Source: an uncultured Peptococcaceae bacterium (GTDB lineage Bacteria; Bacillota; Peptococcia; Peptococcales; Peptococcaceae). Taken from it: a stretch of DNA of 64,000 nucleotides. This document shows, one piece after another, positions 51,016-58,483 of this stretch. Position 1 is the first letter of the stretch, and each line of letters opens with the position of its first letter. The notes below the pieces were generated by a model that saw nothing but the letters and a program-made list of their open reading frames with translations, was not told the DNA's origin and did no database searches. Both the position numbers and the translations under genes were made by a program. The stretch covers positions 124,001 through 188,000 of the forward strand of contig URZX01000001.1 of the NCBI GenBank assembly GCA_900552455.1, written 5' to 3'.

Positions 51016-51044
51016 ATAATACGCAAGATCATTAGAAAGTGCAA
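51016..51044 (-). promoter_or_regulatory. Promoter of the DUF3990/DUF3791 operon
   Basis: Minus strand TTGCAC (51044-51039), 17 bp, TATTAT (51021-51016). Confidence 0.7.
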
Positions 51045-51100
51045 TGAGATCGCATGATATTTTTCAGGGACGGCGACGATTTTTCTATTTTTCGCAGATT

Positions 51101-51172
51101 TCAAGTAAAACAGAATGGTTCACGCTGTTGGAGAATATCGATGATGATGCAGGTGTCGATCAATGCTTTCAT
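51101..51172 (-). pseudogene. Truncated PIN-domain toxin (VapC-like) fragment
   Basis: Only 23 codons, MKALIDTCIIIDILQQREPF, the start of a PIN nuclease with its first catalytic Asp, then an early stop. The ATG overlaps the stop of the antitoxin-like fragment (TTATGA), the usual vapBC arrangement, so this is a decayed toxin gene. The stretch 51003-51363 contains nothing else but these remains and promoters. Confidence 0.6.
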
Positions 51173-51249
51173 AATTTCTGCGCCCTTTCTTTGTGGGCTT
51201 CTTCGAGGGTGGTATCTGCGGGGATGATGCCGAGCAGGGAATCTGCCAT
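51169..51249 (-). pseudogene. Antitoxin C-terminal remnant (VapB-like)
   Basis: The frame ends in DSLLGIIPADTTLEEAHKERAQKL, a pattern seen at the C-terminus of antitoxins paired with PIN toxins. No DNA-binding N-terminal domain or ribosome site is present; the upstream part has been replaced by the nitroreductase promoter region. Confidence 0.45.
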
Positions 51250-51306
51250 TTTCCGACGATCGGAGGTTGGGCTGGTGAGTTTGGCAAGCGTTGCGCACGA
51301 AAATCC

Positions 51307-51335
51307 TTGCGCTGCGAGCGTGGATGCGGTAGTCT
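51307..51335 (+). promoter_or_regulatory. Possible nitroreductase promoter
   Basis: TTGCGC (51307-51312), 17 bp, TAGTCT (51330-51335). Confidence 0.35.
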
Positions 51336-51363
51336 GGTGGAAAACGAAAGGATGGGATGAACG

Positions 51364-51906
51364 ATGGATTTCAGAGAATTGATCATAAAGCGTCGCAGCA
51401 GACGTGTGTACACGGGGGCACGGATCGCAGACGATGCGCTGTCGCAGATCGTTGAGGCTGGGCTGCTTGCGCCGACGGGGCGCAATCTGCATCCGGCGGA
51501 GGTAATCGTTGTGCGCGAGAAAGAAATGCTGGAGCGACTATCCCACGCGAAGACGGGCGGCTCGGCGCTAATCGCAAGCGCGGATGCGGCGCTGGTGGTC
51601 GTGGGCGACACGACGCGCTCGGACACCTGGGTGGAGGATTGCTCGATCATGATGGCCTACATGCAGCTGGCAGCAGAGGAGCTGGGAATCGGCAACTGCT
51701 GGGTGCAGATCCGCAGCCGTCAGTCGCAGACGATCCTGGCGAATGGCGAAAATCTGCCGTCGAACGCGTTTGTGCGCGAAGCGCTGGAGATTCCGGAAGC
51801 GTACGATGTGCTGGCGATCCTGGCTCTTGGCGAAAGCGAGGAAACGCGCGCGCCGCACACGGCGGAGGATCTCGACTGGAGCCATGTGCACGACGAGCGC
51901 TTCTGA
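51364..51906 (+). CDS. Nitroreductase family protein
   Basis: 180-aa FMN flavoprotein (MDFRELIIKRRSRRVYTGARI, AGLLAPTGRNLHPAEVIVV, AAEELGIGNCWVQI). Members reduce nitro compounds, quinones or flavins with NAD(P)H. The protein lacks an Fe-S domain. GAAAGGATGG precedes the ATG. In anaerobes such enzymes can activate or detoxify nitroaromatic drugs; the natural substrate is unknown. Confidence 0.9.
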   Translation: MDFRELIIKRRSRRVYTGARIADDALSQIVEAGLLAPTGRNLHPAEVIVVREKEMLERLSHAKTGGSALIASADAALVVVGDTTRSDTWVEDCSIMMAYMQLAAEELGIGNCWVQIRSRQSQTILANGENLPSNAFVREALEIPEAYDVLAILALGESEETRAPHTAEDLDWSHVHDERF

Positions 51907-51938
51907 GCGTTTGCAGCGCGCAACAATCGCCCGTTTCA

Positions 51939-51967
51939 TTGAAATGCGTGCCGATTCATGCTATAGT
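51939..51967 (+). promoter_or_regulatory. Promoter of the CNNM/CorC gene
   Basis: TTGAAA (51939-51944), 17 bp, TATAGT (51962-51967). Confidence 0.75.
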
Positions 51968-52019
51968 ATAAGATAACCTGATAAAATCCTATTAAGAAAG
52001 CAGAGTTGATCTTTTATTT

Positions 52020-53282
52020 ATGGACAGTAGTTTGATAGGCATGACCGTTGCCATTGTGATCCTCGTGATGTGCTCGGCGTATTTTTCCGCCACGGAGACG
52101 GCGTTCACCTCGCTCAACACGATCCGCATGAAAACCTGGGCGGAAAACGGCGACAAGCGCGCTGCGCGGGCGCTGGCTGTGGGCGAGGATTATGACAAGC
52201 TGCTCTCGAGCATTCTCATCGGCAACAACATTGTCAACATCACGGCGACGACGATCTCTACCCTGCTCTTCACGAAAATCTTTGTGACCTACGGGGCCAC
52301 GATCTCGACGGTTGTGATCACGATTGTGGTGCTGATCTTTGGCGAGATCTCGCCAAAAAGCGTGGCCAAGGAATTTCCTGAGCGCTTCGCGATGTTTTCG
52401 GCGCCGATCCTGCGCGTGATCATTCTCGTGCTGACGCCGCTGAATTTCCTCTTCAGTATGTGGAAGAAGCTGCTCTCGAAGATCTTCAAGCCTTCCGGCG
52501 ATGATGGCATCACTGAAGAAGAGTTGATGGGCATTGTCGACCAGGCTGAGAGCGAAGGCGGGCTGGACGCCCACGAAGGGGATCTCATCCGTGCCTCGAT
52601 CGAGTTCAACGAGCTGGATGTGTCGGATATTCTGACGCCGCGCGTGGATCTTGTCGCTGTCGACGAGGAATCGACGATGCAGGAGGTTGGCGCGCTTTTC
52701 GTGGAAAACGGCTACTCGCGTCTGCCGGTTTACCATGAAACGATCGACAACATCATCGGCGTCATTCACCAGAAGGATTTCTACAAGGCGCGCGTGCGCG
52801 GCGAGGATCGTCTGGCGATGATCAAATCGCCGGTTGTCTACACGACGCCGAACACGAAGATCTTCAAGCTGCTGCGCATCCTGCAGATGAACAAGGTGCA
52901 CATGGCTGTGGTCGTCGACGAATACGGCGGCACGGAAGGGATCGTGACGCTGGAGGATATCCTCGAAGAGCTTGTCGGCGAGATCTGGGACGAACACGAC
53001 GAGGTCACAGAATTTCTCCACAAGCAGCCGGACGGCAGCTACAACATTGACTGTACCACCGACCTTGACGATATGTACGATCTCTTTGAGATCAAGGGCG
53101 AGTGCGAAGCGTCCACGGTTTCCGGCTGGGTGCTGGAGCAGATCGACCGCATTCCAAAGCAGGGCGATCATTTCATCGCCGAAGGGCTGGAGGTCACCGT
53201 CACTGCTGTGGACAATCGCCGCGTCATGGAGATCAATGTCAAGCCGGTGCCGCAGGAAACAGCGGAATCTGACGACGAATAA
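52020..53282 (+). CDS. CNNM/CorC (HlyC) family protein with CBS domains
   Basis: 420-aa protein: DUF21 membrane domain with four segments ([42 protein letters not shown]), two CBS domains (about 205-320; [40 protein letters not shown]) and a C-terminal transporter-associated domain. Relatives move Mg2+ (MpfA-type efflux) or related ions. Older annotation as hemolysin is misleading. The ribosome site is weak (AAGCAGAG). Confidence 0.93.
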   Translation: MDSSLIGMTVAIVILVMCSAYFSATETAFTSLNTIRMKTWAENGDKRAARALAVGEDYDKLLSSILIGNNIVNITATTISTLLFTKIFVTYGATISTVVITIVVLIFGEISPKSVAKEFPERFAMFSAPILRVIILVLTPLNFLFSMWKKLLSKIFKPSGDDGITEEELMGIVDQAESEGGLDAHEGDLIRASIEFNELDVSDILTPRVDLVAVDEESTMQEVGALFVENGYSRLPVYHETIDNIIGVIHQKDFYKARVRGEDRLAMIKSPVVYTTPNTKIFKLLRILQMNKVHMAVVVDEYGGTEGIVTLEDILEELVGEIWDEHDEVTEFLHKQPDGSYNIDCTTDLDDMYDLFEIKGECEASTVSGWVLEQIDRIPKQGDHFIAEGLEVTVTAVDNRRVMEINVKPVPQETAESDDE

Positions 53283-53288
53283 TCACAC

Positions 53289-53323
53289 ATCGCCACCTGC
53301 TGACAACAGCGGTGGCGATTTTC
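53289..53323 (+). terminator. CNNM/CorC terminator
   Basis: 9-bp stem ATCGCCACC/GGTGGCGAT around a second GCTG/CAGC stem, then TTT. Confidence 0.75.
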
Positions 53324-53380
53324 ATGCAGCGCGTGCATCACAGTGCGTGAAAATTGTTCGCTGTATAAGGCTTTTTGTTT

Positions 53381-53408
53381 TTGCATTTACACAGACTTGT
53401 GGTAAAAT
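53381..53408 (+). promoter_or_regulatory. putP promoter
   Basis: TTGCAT (53381-53386), 16 bp, TAAAAT (53403-53408) with TGTGG before it. Confidence 0.7.
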
Positions 53409-53484
53409 ATACATAATGCGTCGCTTTAGCGCGGCGCAGGAGACTAACAGATGATCGCTATCATCAGAAAGGGAGACATATCAC

Positions 53485-55032
53485 ATGCATACAGGTTCTA
53501 TCATTGTATTGATAACGATCTTCGTGTATCTCGTTGGCATGGTTTTGATCGGTGTCTATTACGGCAAGCGCAACAGCTCCACCTCTGAGTTTTATCTCGG
53601 TGGCCGCACGCTCGGGCCATACGTCACCGCGATGAGTGCCGAAGCATCGGACATGTCCAGTTATCTGCTCATGGGGATTCCGGGGCTGGCGTATCTGTCA
53701 GGGATGGCACACGCTGGCTGGACCATCGCCGGGCTTGCCATCGGGACGTATTTTAACTGGCTTTTCACTGCGCAGCGTCTGCGCCGTTACACCCACATTA
53801 CGGACTCTTTCACATTCCCACAGTTTTTATCGCACCGCTTCCACGAGGAGAAAAATGTGCTCGCTGCGATCGGCGCGGTCGTCATCGTTATTTTCTTCGT
53901 GCCATACACGGCTTCCGGCTTTGCGGCCTGCGGCAAGGTGTTCTCGACGCTGTTGGGCCTTGACTACACTGTGACGATGGTCGTTTCGGCGATCGTCATC
54001 GTCAGCTACATTGCCATCGGCGGGTTCCTGGCGGTGTCGATGACAGACTTTATCCAGAGCATCATCATGTCGGTGGCGATCTTCTTCGTCGTCGGTTTCG
54101 CAGTTGTGAACGCCGGCGGGGTGGATATCATTCTCGACAATGCACGCGCGCTGCCGGGGTATCTGTCGGCGACGCTTTCCTACGATCCAACGACGGACAG
54201 CTCGACGAGTTTTGGCCTGCTTTCGATCATCACGACGCTCTCCTGGGGGCTGGGCTATTTCGGGATGCCGCACATTCTCCTGCGCTTTATGGCCATCGAG
54301 GATGAGCAGAAGCTCAAGGTTTCCCGCCGCGTCGGCACTGGCTGGGTCATTCTCGCAATGGCGCTGGCTGTCTGCATCGGTATCGCTGGCCACACGCTGA
54401 GCCTTGAAGGCGTCATTCCGATGCTCGAAGGCTCTGCTTCGGAAAACATCCTGATCGAGATCGCCAATCTGCTCTCTGGCTTTGGCGTGCTCGCAGCGAT
54501 CATGGGCGGGATCGTTATCTCCGGTATCCTCGCCAGCACGATGTCCACGGCGTCGTCCCAGCTTCTGGCGGCGGCGAGCAGCGTGAGCCAGGATATTGTG
54601 CAGGAAACCTTCCACATCCGTCTCACAGACAAGCAGAGCATTGGTCTTGCGCGTCTCACGGTTGTGCTGATCTCTGTGCTCGGTATCATCATCGCGCGCA
54701 ATCCGGACAGCTCCGTTTTCCAGATCGTTTCCTTCGCCTGGGCAGGCTTCGGCGCCAGCTTTGGTCCGCTGATCATCTGCGCCCTCTACTGGAAGCGCAC
54801 CACCTGGCAGGGCGGCCTTGCCGGGATGATCGTCGGCGGAGCGATGGTCTTCATCTGGAAATATCTGATCGCGCCAATGGGCGGCGTCTTCGCTGTCTAC
54901 GAGCTCTTGCCGGCATTCCTGCTGAGTCTGGCTGCGATCGTCGTTGTCAGCCTGGCGACAAAAGCACCGGACAAATCCATCACCGATGAATTTGAGCTGG
55001 CGGCTGCCTACGACAAACCAATTCACAAATGA
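53485..55032 (+). CDS. putP: Sodium:solute symporter, PutP type
   Basis: 515-aa SSS-family transporter with 13 helices. SEFYLGGRTLGPYVTAMSAEASDMSSYLLMG covers the Na+ and proline binding region of PutP in pieces, and WGLGYFGMPHILLRFMAI and STMSTASSQLLAAAS are also PutP-like. Proline uptake is the likely task; other small amino acids are possible. AAAGGGAGA precedes the ATG. Monocistronic between its own promoter and terminator. Confidence 0.9.
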   Translation: MHTGSIIVLITIFVYLVGMVLIGVYYGKRNSSTSEFYLGGRTLGPYVTAMSAEASDMSSYLLMGIPGLAYLSGMAHAGWTIAGLAIGTYFNWLFTAQRLRRYTHITDSFTFPQFLSHRFHEEKNVLAAIGAVVIVIFFVPYTASGFAACGKVFSTLLGLDYTVTMVVSAIVIVSYIAIGGFLAVSMTDFIQSIIMSVAIFFVVGFAVVNAGGVDIILDNARALPGYLSATLSYDPTTDSSTSFGLLSIITTLSWGLGYFGMPHILLRFMAIEDEQKLKVSRRVGTGWVILAMALAVCIGIAGHTLSLEGVIPMLEGSASENILIEIANLLSGFGVLAAIMGGIVISGILASTMSTASSQLLAAASSVSQDIVQETFHIRLTDKQSIGLARLTVVLISVLGIIIARNPDSSVFQIVSFAWAGFGASFGPLIICALYWKRTTWQGGLAGMIVGGAMVFIWKYLIAPMGGVFAVYELLPAFLLSLAAIVVVSLATKAPDKSITDEFELAAAYDKPIHK

Positions 55033-55039
55033 TCTTTCG

Positions 55040-55070
55040 CGACAACTGCTTCGGCGGTTGTCGTTTTTTT
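55040..55070 (+). terminator. putP terminator
   Basis: 10-bp stem CGACAACTGC/GCGGTTGTCG (one G-T pair), TTCG loop, seven T. Confidence 0.92.
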
Positions 55071-55131
55071 ATTGTCGGCGGATGGCGAAAGTGCTAGACT
55101 ATTACCAGAAATGAAGGAGAGGAGACTCTAC

Positions 55132-55611
55132 ATGAGAGAAATGAGAAGACAGGATCGCAGGATCACTGACCCAGCGGTGATCCGCATGGTGCTTGACAAA
55201 TGTCGCACGCTGCATCTGGGTCTGGTGGAGGACGGACGCGCCTATATCGTGCCGCTGAACTACGGCTGGACAGAAGAAAACGGGCGCTACACCCTCTACG
55301 CCCACAGCGCTGCTGAAGGCCGCAAGATCGACCTCATCCGTGGCGGTGCTGATGTGGGCTTTGAGCTGGAGACTGGCGTTGAATATTTCGACGCAGATAC
55401 GGCCTGCGGCTGGGGCAATCGCTACGAGAGCATCATCGGCGAGGGACGCGCGACGCTGCTTTCTACGCCAGAGGAAAAGCGCCAGGCGCTCGCAGCGATC
55501 ATGGCCCATTATTCTGCGCGCAGAGACTACACCTTCGAGGATGCGATGGTGGATCTCGTGCAGGTGATCAAAATCGACGTGACGGCGCTCTCCTGCAAGA
55601 TCCACGAGTAA
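55132..55611 (+). CDS. Pyridoxamine 5'-phosphate oxidase-fold flavoprotein (NimA-like)
   Basis: 159 aa split-barrel flavoprotein (MRRQDRRITDPAVIRMVLDKC, LGLVEDGRAYIVPLNYGW, LYAHSAAEGRKIDLIRG, SIIGEGRATLL). The layout fits the NimA/5-nitroimidazole-reductase-like branch. Some members give nitroimidazole resistance, but most are of unknown role. ATG 55132 follows AAGGAGAGGAG. Confidence 0.85.
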   Translation: MREMRRQDRRITDPAVIRMVLDKCRTLHLGLVEDGRAYIVPLNYGWTEENGRYTLYAHSAAEGRKIDLIRGGADVGFELETGVEYFDADTACGWGNRYESIIGEGRATLLSTPEEKRQALAAIMAHYSARRDYTFEDAMVDLVQVIKIDVTALSCKIHE

Positions 55612-55632
55612 AAGGAGGTGCAGTCAGTCGCG

Positions 55633-57129
55633 ATGAAAATGAAGAAAGTCGTGATCTACGTCTGTCTGACGGCGTTTTTCTTCGGCACCATGGAGGTGGC
55701 GCTGAAGGTCGCCGGTGGCAGCCTTGATCCGATCCAGATGACCTTTTTGCGCTTCCTCATCGGCGGGCTGGTGCTGGCGCCGCTGGGCTGGTCCGATCTG
55801 AAAAAGCGCGGCACGACGCTCTCGCGAGACGATCTGCTCTGGCTGGCGGCAGTCGGCATCATGGGCGTGTCGATCAGTATGCTGGCGTTCCAGTACGCAG
55901 TCGGCTATTGCAACGCGGCGACGGCGTCGTCGATCATTTGCCTGAATCCGCTGTTCACGATGTTCATTGCCCATCTCTTCACGAGCGAGAAAATGGACCG
56001 CGCCAAATGGATGGCCTGCGGGCTGGGGCTCGTTGCGGCGGTGTTCATGATCCGTCCCTGGGATGTGCAGCCGGGGAATACGCCGCAGGGGCTGGTGCTG
56101 GCGCTTGTCGCCGCCTCGACCTTTGGCGCTTACACGGTCATGGGCAAGCGCACCATCGGCCGTATCGGCGCGCTGGCGCAGACGAGCGTGAGCTTTATCA
56201 TCGGGGCGGCGGTGCTGTTGGTGATCATGCTCTTTACAGGGCGTCCGATCGTCGCCGGTGTGATGGACAACTGGCTGCTTGTGGCCTACATTGGCATTGT
56301 CGTGACAGGCGTCGGCTATATCTGCTACTTCACGGCGATCCGCTATTCTGATGCCACGACAGGCGCGATCGCGTTTTATATCAAGCCGGCGATTGCGCCG
56401 GTGCTGGCTGTGCTCTTTCTCGGCGAGCATATCTATTGGAACACGGTGGTCGGCGTTGTGCTCCTGATCGGTGCGTCGGTGCTGATACTGCGCGATGCCT
56501 GGGGCAGCAAGCGGCTGAATATCGAAGAGGTGCACGCGATCGACGAGATCTTTGCGCGCCACGAGAGCCACGCTGCTGACAAGCGCCGCTATTTTTCCTG
56601 CATGCTGCCGCTTGTGGAGCTGGGCGGCAAGGACCATATTGTGCTGGAGGTGCGCAACCAGGGGATCATCCACCAGCCTGGCGAGATCTGCTTTCCAGGC
56701 GGCGAAATGTACGACGACGAAGCGCCGGGCGCCTGCGCGATGCGCGAGGTTTGCGAGGAGCTGGGGCTGCGCCGTGAGCATGTGCATGTGATCAATCAGT
56801 TGGACACCTACCACGGCCTGCAGGGGATGAAGGTCTACAGCTTCATCTGCCGGCTGGATGCGGTGGCGTTCGATCCGGATCCGCGCGCTGTCAGCGAGGT
56901 GCTGACGATCCCTGTGGACTTTTTCATCGAGACGCTGCCGGAAATGCACCATCTCGACGTGCTGCAGCGTCAGCGCGCCGGCGACAGTCTGGAAGAGGCG
57001 ATCGCCCAGAGCCTCACAGAGGGCAGCCGCGATGTGCCGATCTACCGCTACGACGGTCGTGCGATCTGGGGGATCACGGCGATGCTCCTGCTCGATTTTT
57101 CCAATATTGTGCGCGATGCGCTGAAATAA
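55633..57129 (+). CDS. EamA/DMT transporter fused to a Nudix hydrolase
   Basis: 498-aa fusion in one uninterrupted frame. Residues about 1-295 are a ten-helix DMT transporter with two EamA repeats (FFFGTMEVALKVAGG; TFGAYTVMGKRTIG; AFYIKPAIAPVLAVLFLGE). Residues about 310-498 are a Nudix domain with an exact Nudix box at 357-379 (G-x5-E-x7-REVCEELGL) and an IHQPGEICFPGG lead typical of CoA/NudL-type pyrophosphatases. The ribosome site AAAGGAGGTG is 14 bases before ATG 55633, so the start is slightly uncertain. Transporter substrate and Nudix substrate unknown. Confidence 0.88.
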   Translation: MKMKKVVIYVCLTAFFFGTMEVALKVAGGSLDPIQMTFLRFLIGGLVLAPLGWSDLKKRGTTLSRDDLLWLAAVGIMGVSISMLAFQYAVGYCNAATASSIICLNPLFTMFIAHLFTSEKMDRAKWMACGLGLVAAVFMIRPWDVQPGNTPQGLVLALVAASTFGAYTVMGKRTIGRIGALAQTSVSFIIGAAVLLVIMLFTGRPIVAGVMDNWLLVAYIGIVVTGVGYICYFTAIRYSDATTGAIAFYIKPAIAPVLAVLFLGEHIYWNTVVGVVLLIGASVLILRDAWGSKRLNIEEVHAIDEIFARHESHAADKRRYFSCMLPLVELGGKDHIVLEVRNQGIIHQPGEICFPGGEMYDDEAPGACAMREVCEELGLRREHVHVINQLDTYHGLQGMKVYSFICRLDAVAFDPDPRAVSEVLTIPVDFFIETLPEMHHLDVLQRQRAGDSLEEAIAQSLTEGSRDVPIYRYDGRAIWGITAMLLLDFSNIVRDALK

Positions 57130-57134
57130 ACGCT

Positions 57135-57179
57135 AACAGGCAGAGCTGACCAAAATTCGGTCGGCTCTGCCTGTTTTTC
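57135..57179 (+). terminator. Terminator after the EamA-Nudix gene
   Basis: 17-bp stem (57135-57151 / 57159-57175) with one G-T pair, 7-nt loop, TTT. Confidence 0.9.
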
Positions 57180-57202
57180 TGTGGGATATTCTGCGCGCAG
57201 AG

Positions 57203-57234
57203 AAAAAACGCAGCCCCAGTTTCGGAGCTGCGTT
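57203..57234 (-). terminator. hpf terminator (minus strand)
   Basis: Stem AACGCAGC/GCTGCGTT read on the minus strand, followed by TTTTTT. Confidence 0.85.
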
Positions 57235-57241
57235 CTGACGC

Positions 57242-57778
57242 TTAGCGCTGTGGGTCGATGAGACCGTAGGTGCCGTCTTTGCGGCGATAAACGACGCCGA
57301 TGTCGTCGGTGTCCGCATTGAGGAAGATGAAGAAGTCGTGGTCGAGAAGTTCCATCTGCATGACGGCTTCTTCGATGTCCATGGTCTTCACGGTGAAGGT
57401 TTTCTTCTTGGTGACGATCTCTGGTGCTTCTTCTGCATGAGCGATCTCGTCGGCAGCAGGGGAGAACATTGGTTCAGCCTTGGCCTGTTTGCCCTTGCGG
57501 TTCATGCGGGTTTTGTACTTGCGGATCTGACGCTCGATCTTGTCGACGATGGCGTCGATGGAAGCGTACATATCGTTGGAGGATTCTTCAGCACGGAGAA
57601 TGTAACGGCCCAGTGGGATCGTTGCTTCTGCGCGATGGTCGCCTTTTTCGACGACGAGGGTGACCGTGCCGGTCATTTCCTTGTAGAAATATTTTTCAAG
57701 CTTGGAAAAACGTTTTTCTACATAATCCTTCAGTGCGTTGGTAACTTCGGTGTTACGTCCTTTAATGGTGATGTTCAT
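57242..57778 (-). CDS. hpf: Ribosome hibernation promoting factor, long form
   Basis: 178-aa protein with the N-terminal ribosome-binding HPF/RaiA domain (MNITIKGRNTEVTNALKDYVEKR, YILRAEESSNDMYASIDAIVDKIERQI) and the C-terminal dimerisation domain (VMQMELLDHDFFIFLNADTDDIGVVYRRKDG), so it can form 100S ribosome dimers. ATG at complement of 57778 with GAAAGGATG upstream. It has its own promoter after arsR on the same strand. Commonly next to secA, as here. Confidence 0.95.
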   Translation of the reverse strand: MNITIKGRNTEVTNALKDYVEKRFSKLEKYFYKEMTGTVTLVVEKGDHRAEATIPLGRYILRAEESSNDMYASIDAIVDKIERQIRKYKTRMNRKGKQAKAEPMFSPAADEIAHAEEAPEIVTKKKTFTVKTMDIEEAVMQMELLDHDFFIFLNADTDDIGVVYRRKDGTYGLIDPQR

Positions 57779-57839
57779 AGTGCCCATCCTTTCAACAGTT
57801 ACATTTTTCACATTTGAATCCATGTGAAGCCATATATTT

Positions 57840-57867
57840 ATTATATGCGCATCACTTTATATTTCAA
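57840..57867 (-). promoter_or_regulatory. hpf promoter
   Basis: Minus strand TTGAAA (57867-57862), 16 bp, TATAAT (57845-57840). Confidence 0.8.
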
Positions 57868-57873
57868 GGGGAT

Positions 57874-58203
57874 TCAGACATTTATTTCGCGAAGCATCTT
57901 CAAAAGTTCCACAAAACGCTCGTCGCTGATCGAATAAATGGACATTTGCCCGGTTTTTTTGAACGATACGATCTTGTGCGCCCGCAAAAGTGCGAGATGC
58001 TGAGAGAGGGAGCTGTGGGAGATGCTTGACGCTGGCATCAAGAGGTCGTGAATCTCGTTTACGGATCTTGGCGCCTCAGAAAGAATGTAGAGGATCATGA
58101 GGCGATTGGGATTGCTGAGGAGCTTCAGCATGCCGGCAGTTTTTGTGAAGCGTTCGCTGTCAGCCAGAAGCTCCGGCATTGAGTTGACGGCGGTTGGGTT
58201 CAT
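57874..58203 (-). CDS. ArsR/SmtB-type transcriptional regulator
   Basis: 109-aa winged-helix repressor (GMLKLLSNPNRLMILYILSEAPRSVNEIHDLL, ISHSSLSQHLALLRAHKIVSFKKTGQMSIYSI). The Cys-rich ELCVCDL metal site is missing and there is no Cys at all, so it does not sense As/Cd/Zn by alpha3 ligands; a non-metal signal is likely. GAAGGAGG precedes the ATG. It lies between hpf and secA, divergent from secA; the 280-base gap between them is AT-rich and contains both promoters. Confidence 0.88.
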   Translation of the reverse strand: MNPTAVNSMPELLADSERFTKTAGMLKLLSNPNRLMILYILSEAPRSVNEIHDLLMPASSISHSSLSQHLALLRAHKIVSFKKTGQMSIYSISDERFVELLKMLREINV

Positions 58204-58270
58204 TTGAGGATACCTCCTTCATCAAACCTGTGCGCGACAAATTTGACTTATTTCTTCTATAATTAATTTT

Positions 58271-58299
58271 ATTATAACCGACTCTTTAGGAAAATACAA
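58271..58299 (-). promoter_or_regulatory. Promoter of the ArsR-type gene
   Basis: Minus strand TTGTAT (58299-58294), 17 bp, TATAAT (58276-58271). Confidence 0.75.
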
Positions 58300-58391
58300 T
58301 ATTTGTTTTTTAGAATATTCAATAATTAGGTCATAAATTTTTGTTGGGACATTGAGAATTGGTGACGATGCGCCTTTCGGCGGATATTTAT

Positions 58392-58419
58392 TTGAGTTTT
58401 TGGGCGCATGTGGTATAAT
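58392..58419 (+). promoter_or_regulatory. secA promoter
   Basis: TTGAGT (58392-58397), 16 bp, TATAAT (58414-58419) with TGTGG before it. A 6-bp hairpin GCTGCC-GCCA-GGCAGC lies in the leader at 58451-58466. Confidence 0.8.
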
Positions 58420-58483
58420 AAATTGGTTGAATCACAGCTCAAAAACAGAAGCTGCCGCCAGGCAGCAATGACTACAGAAAAGA

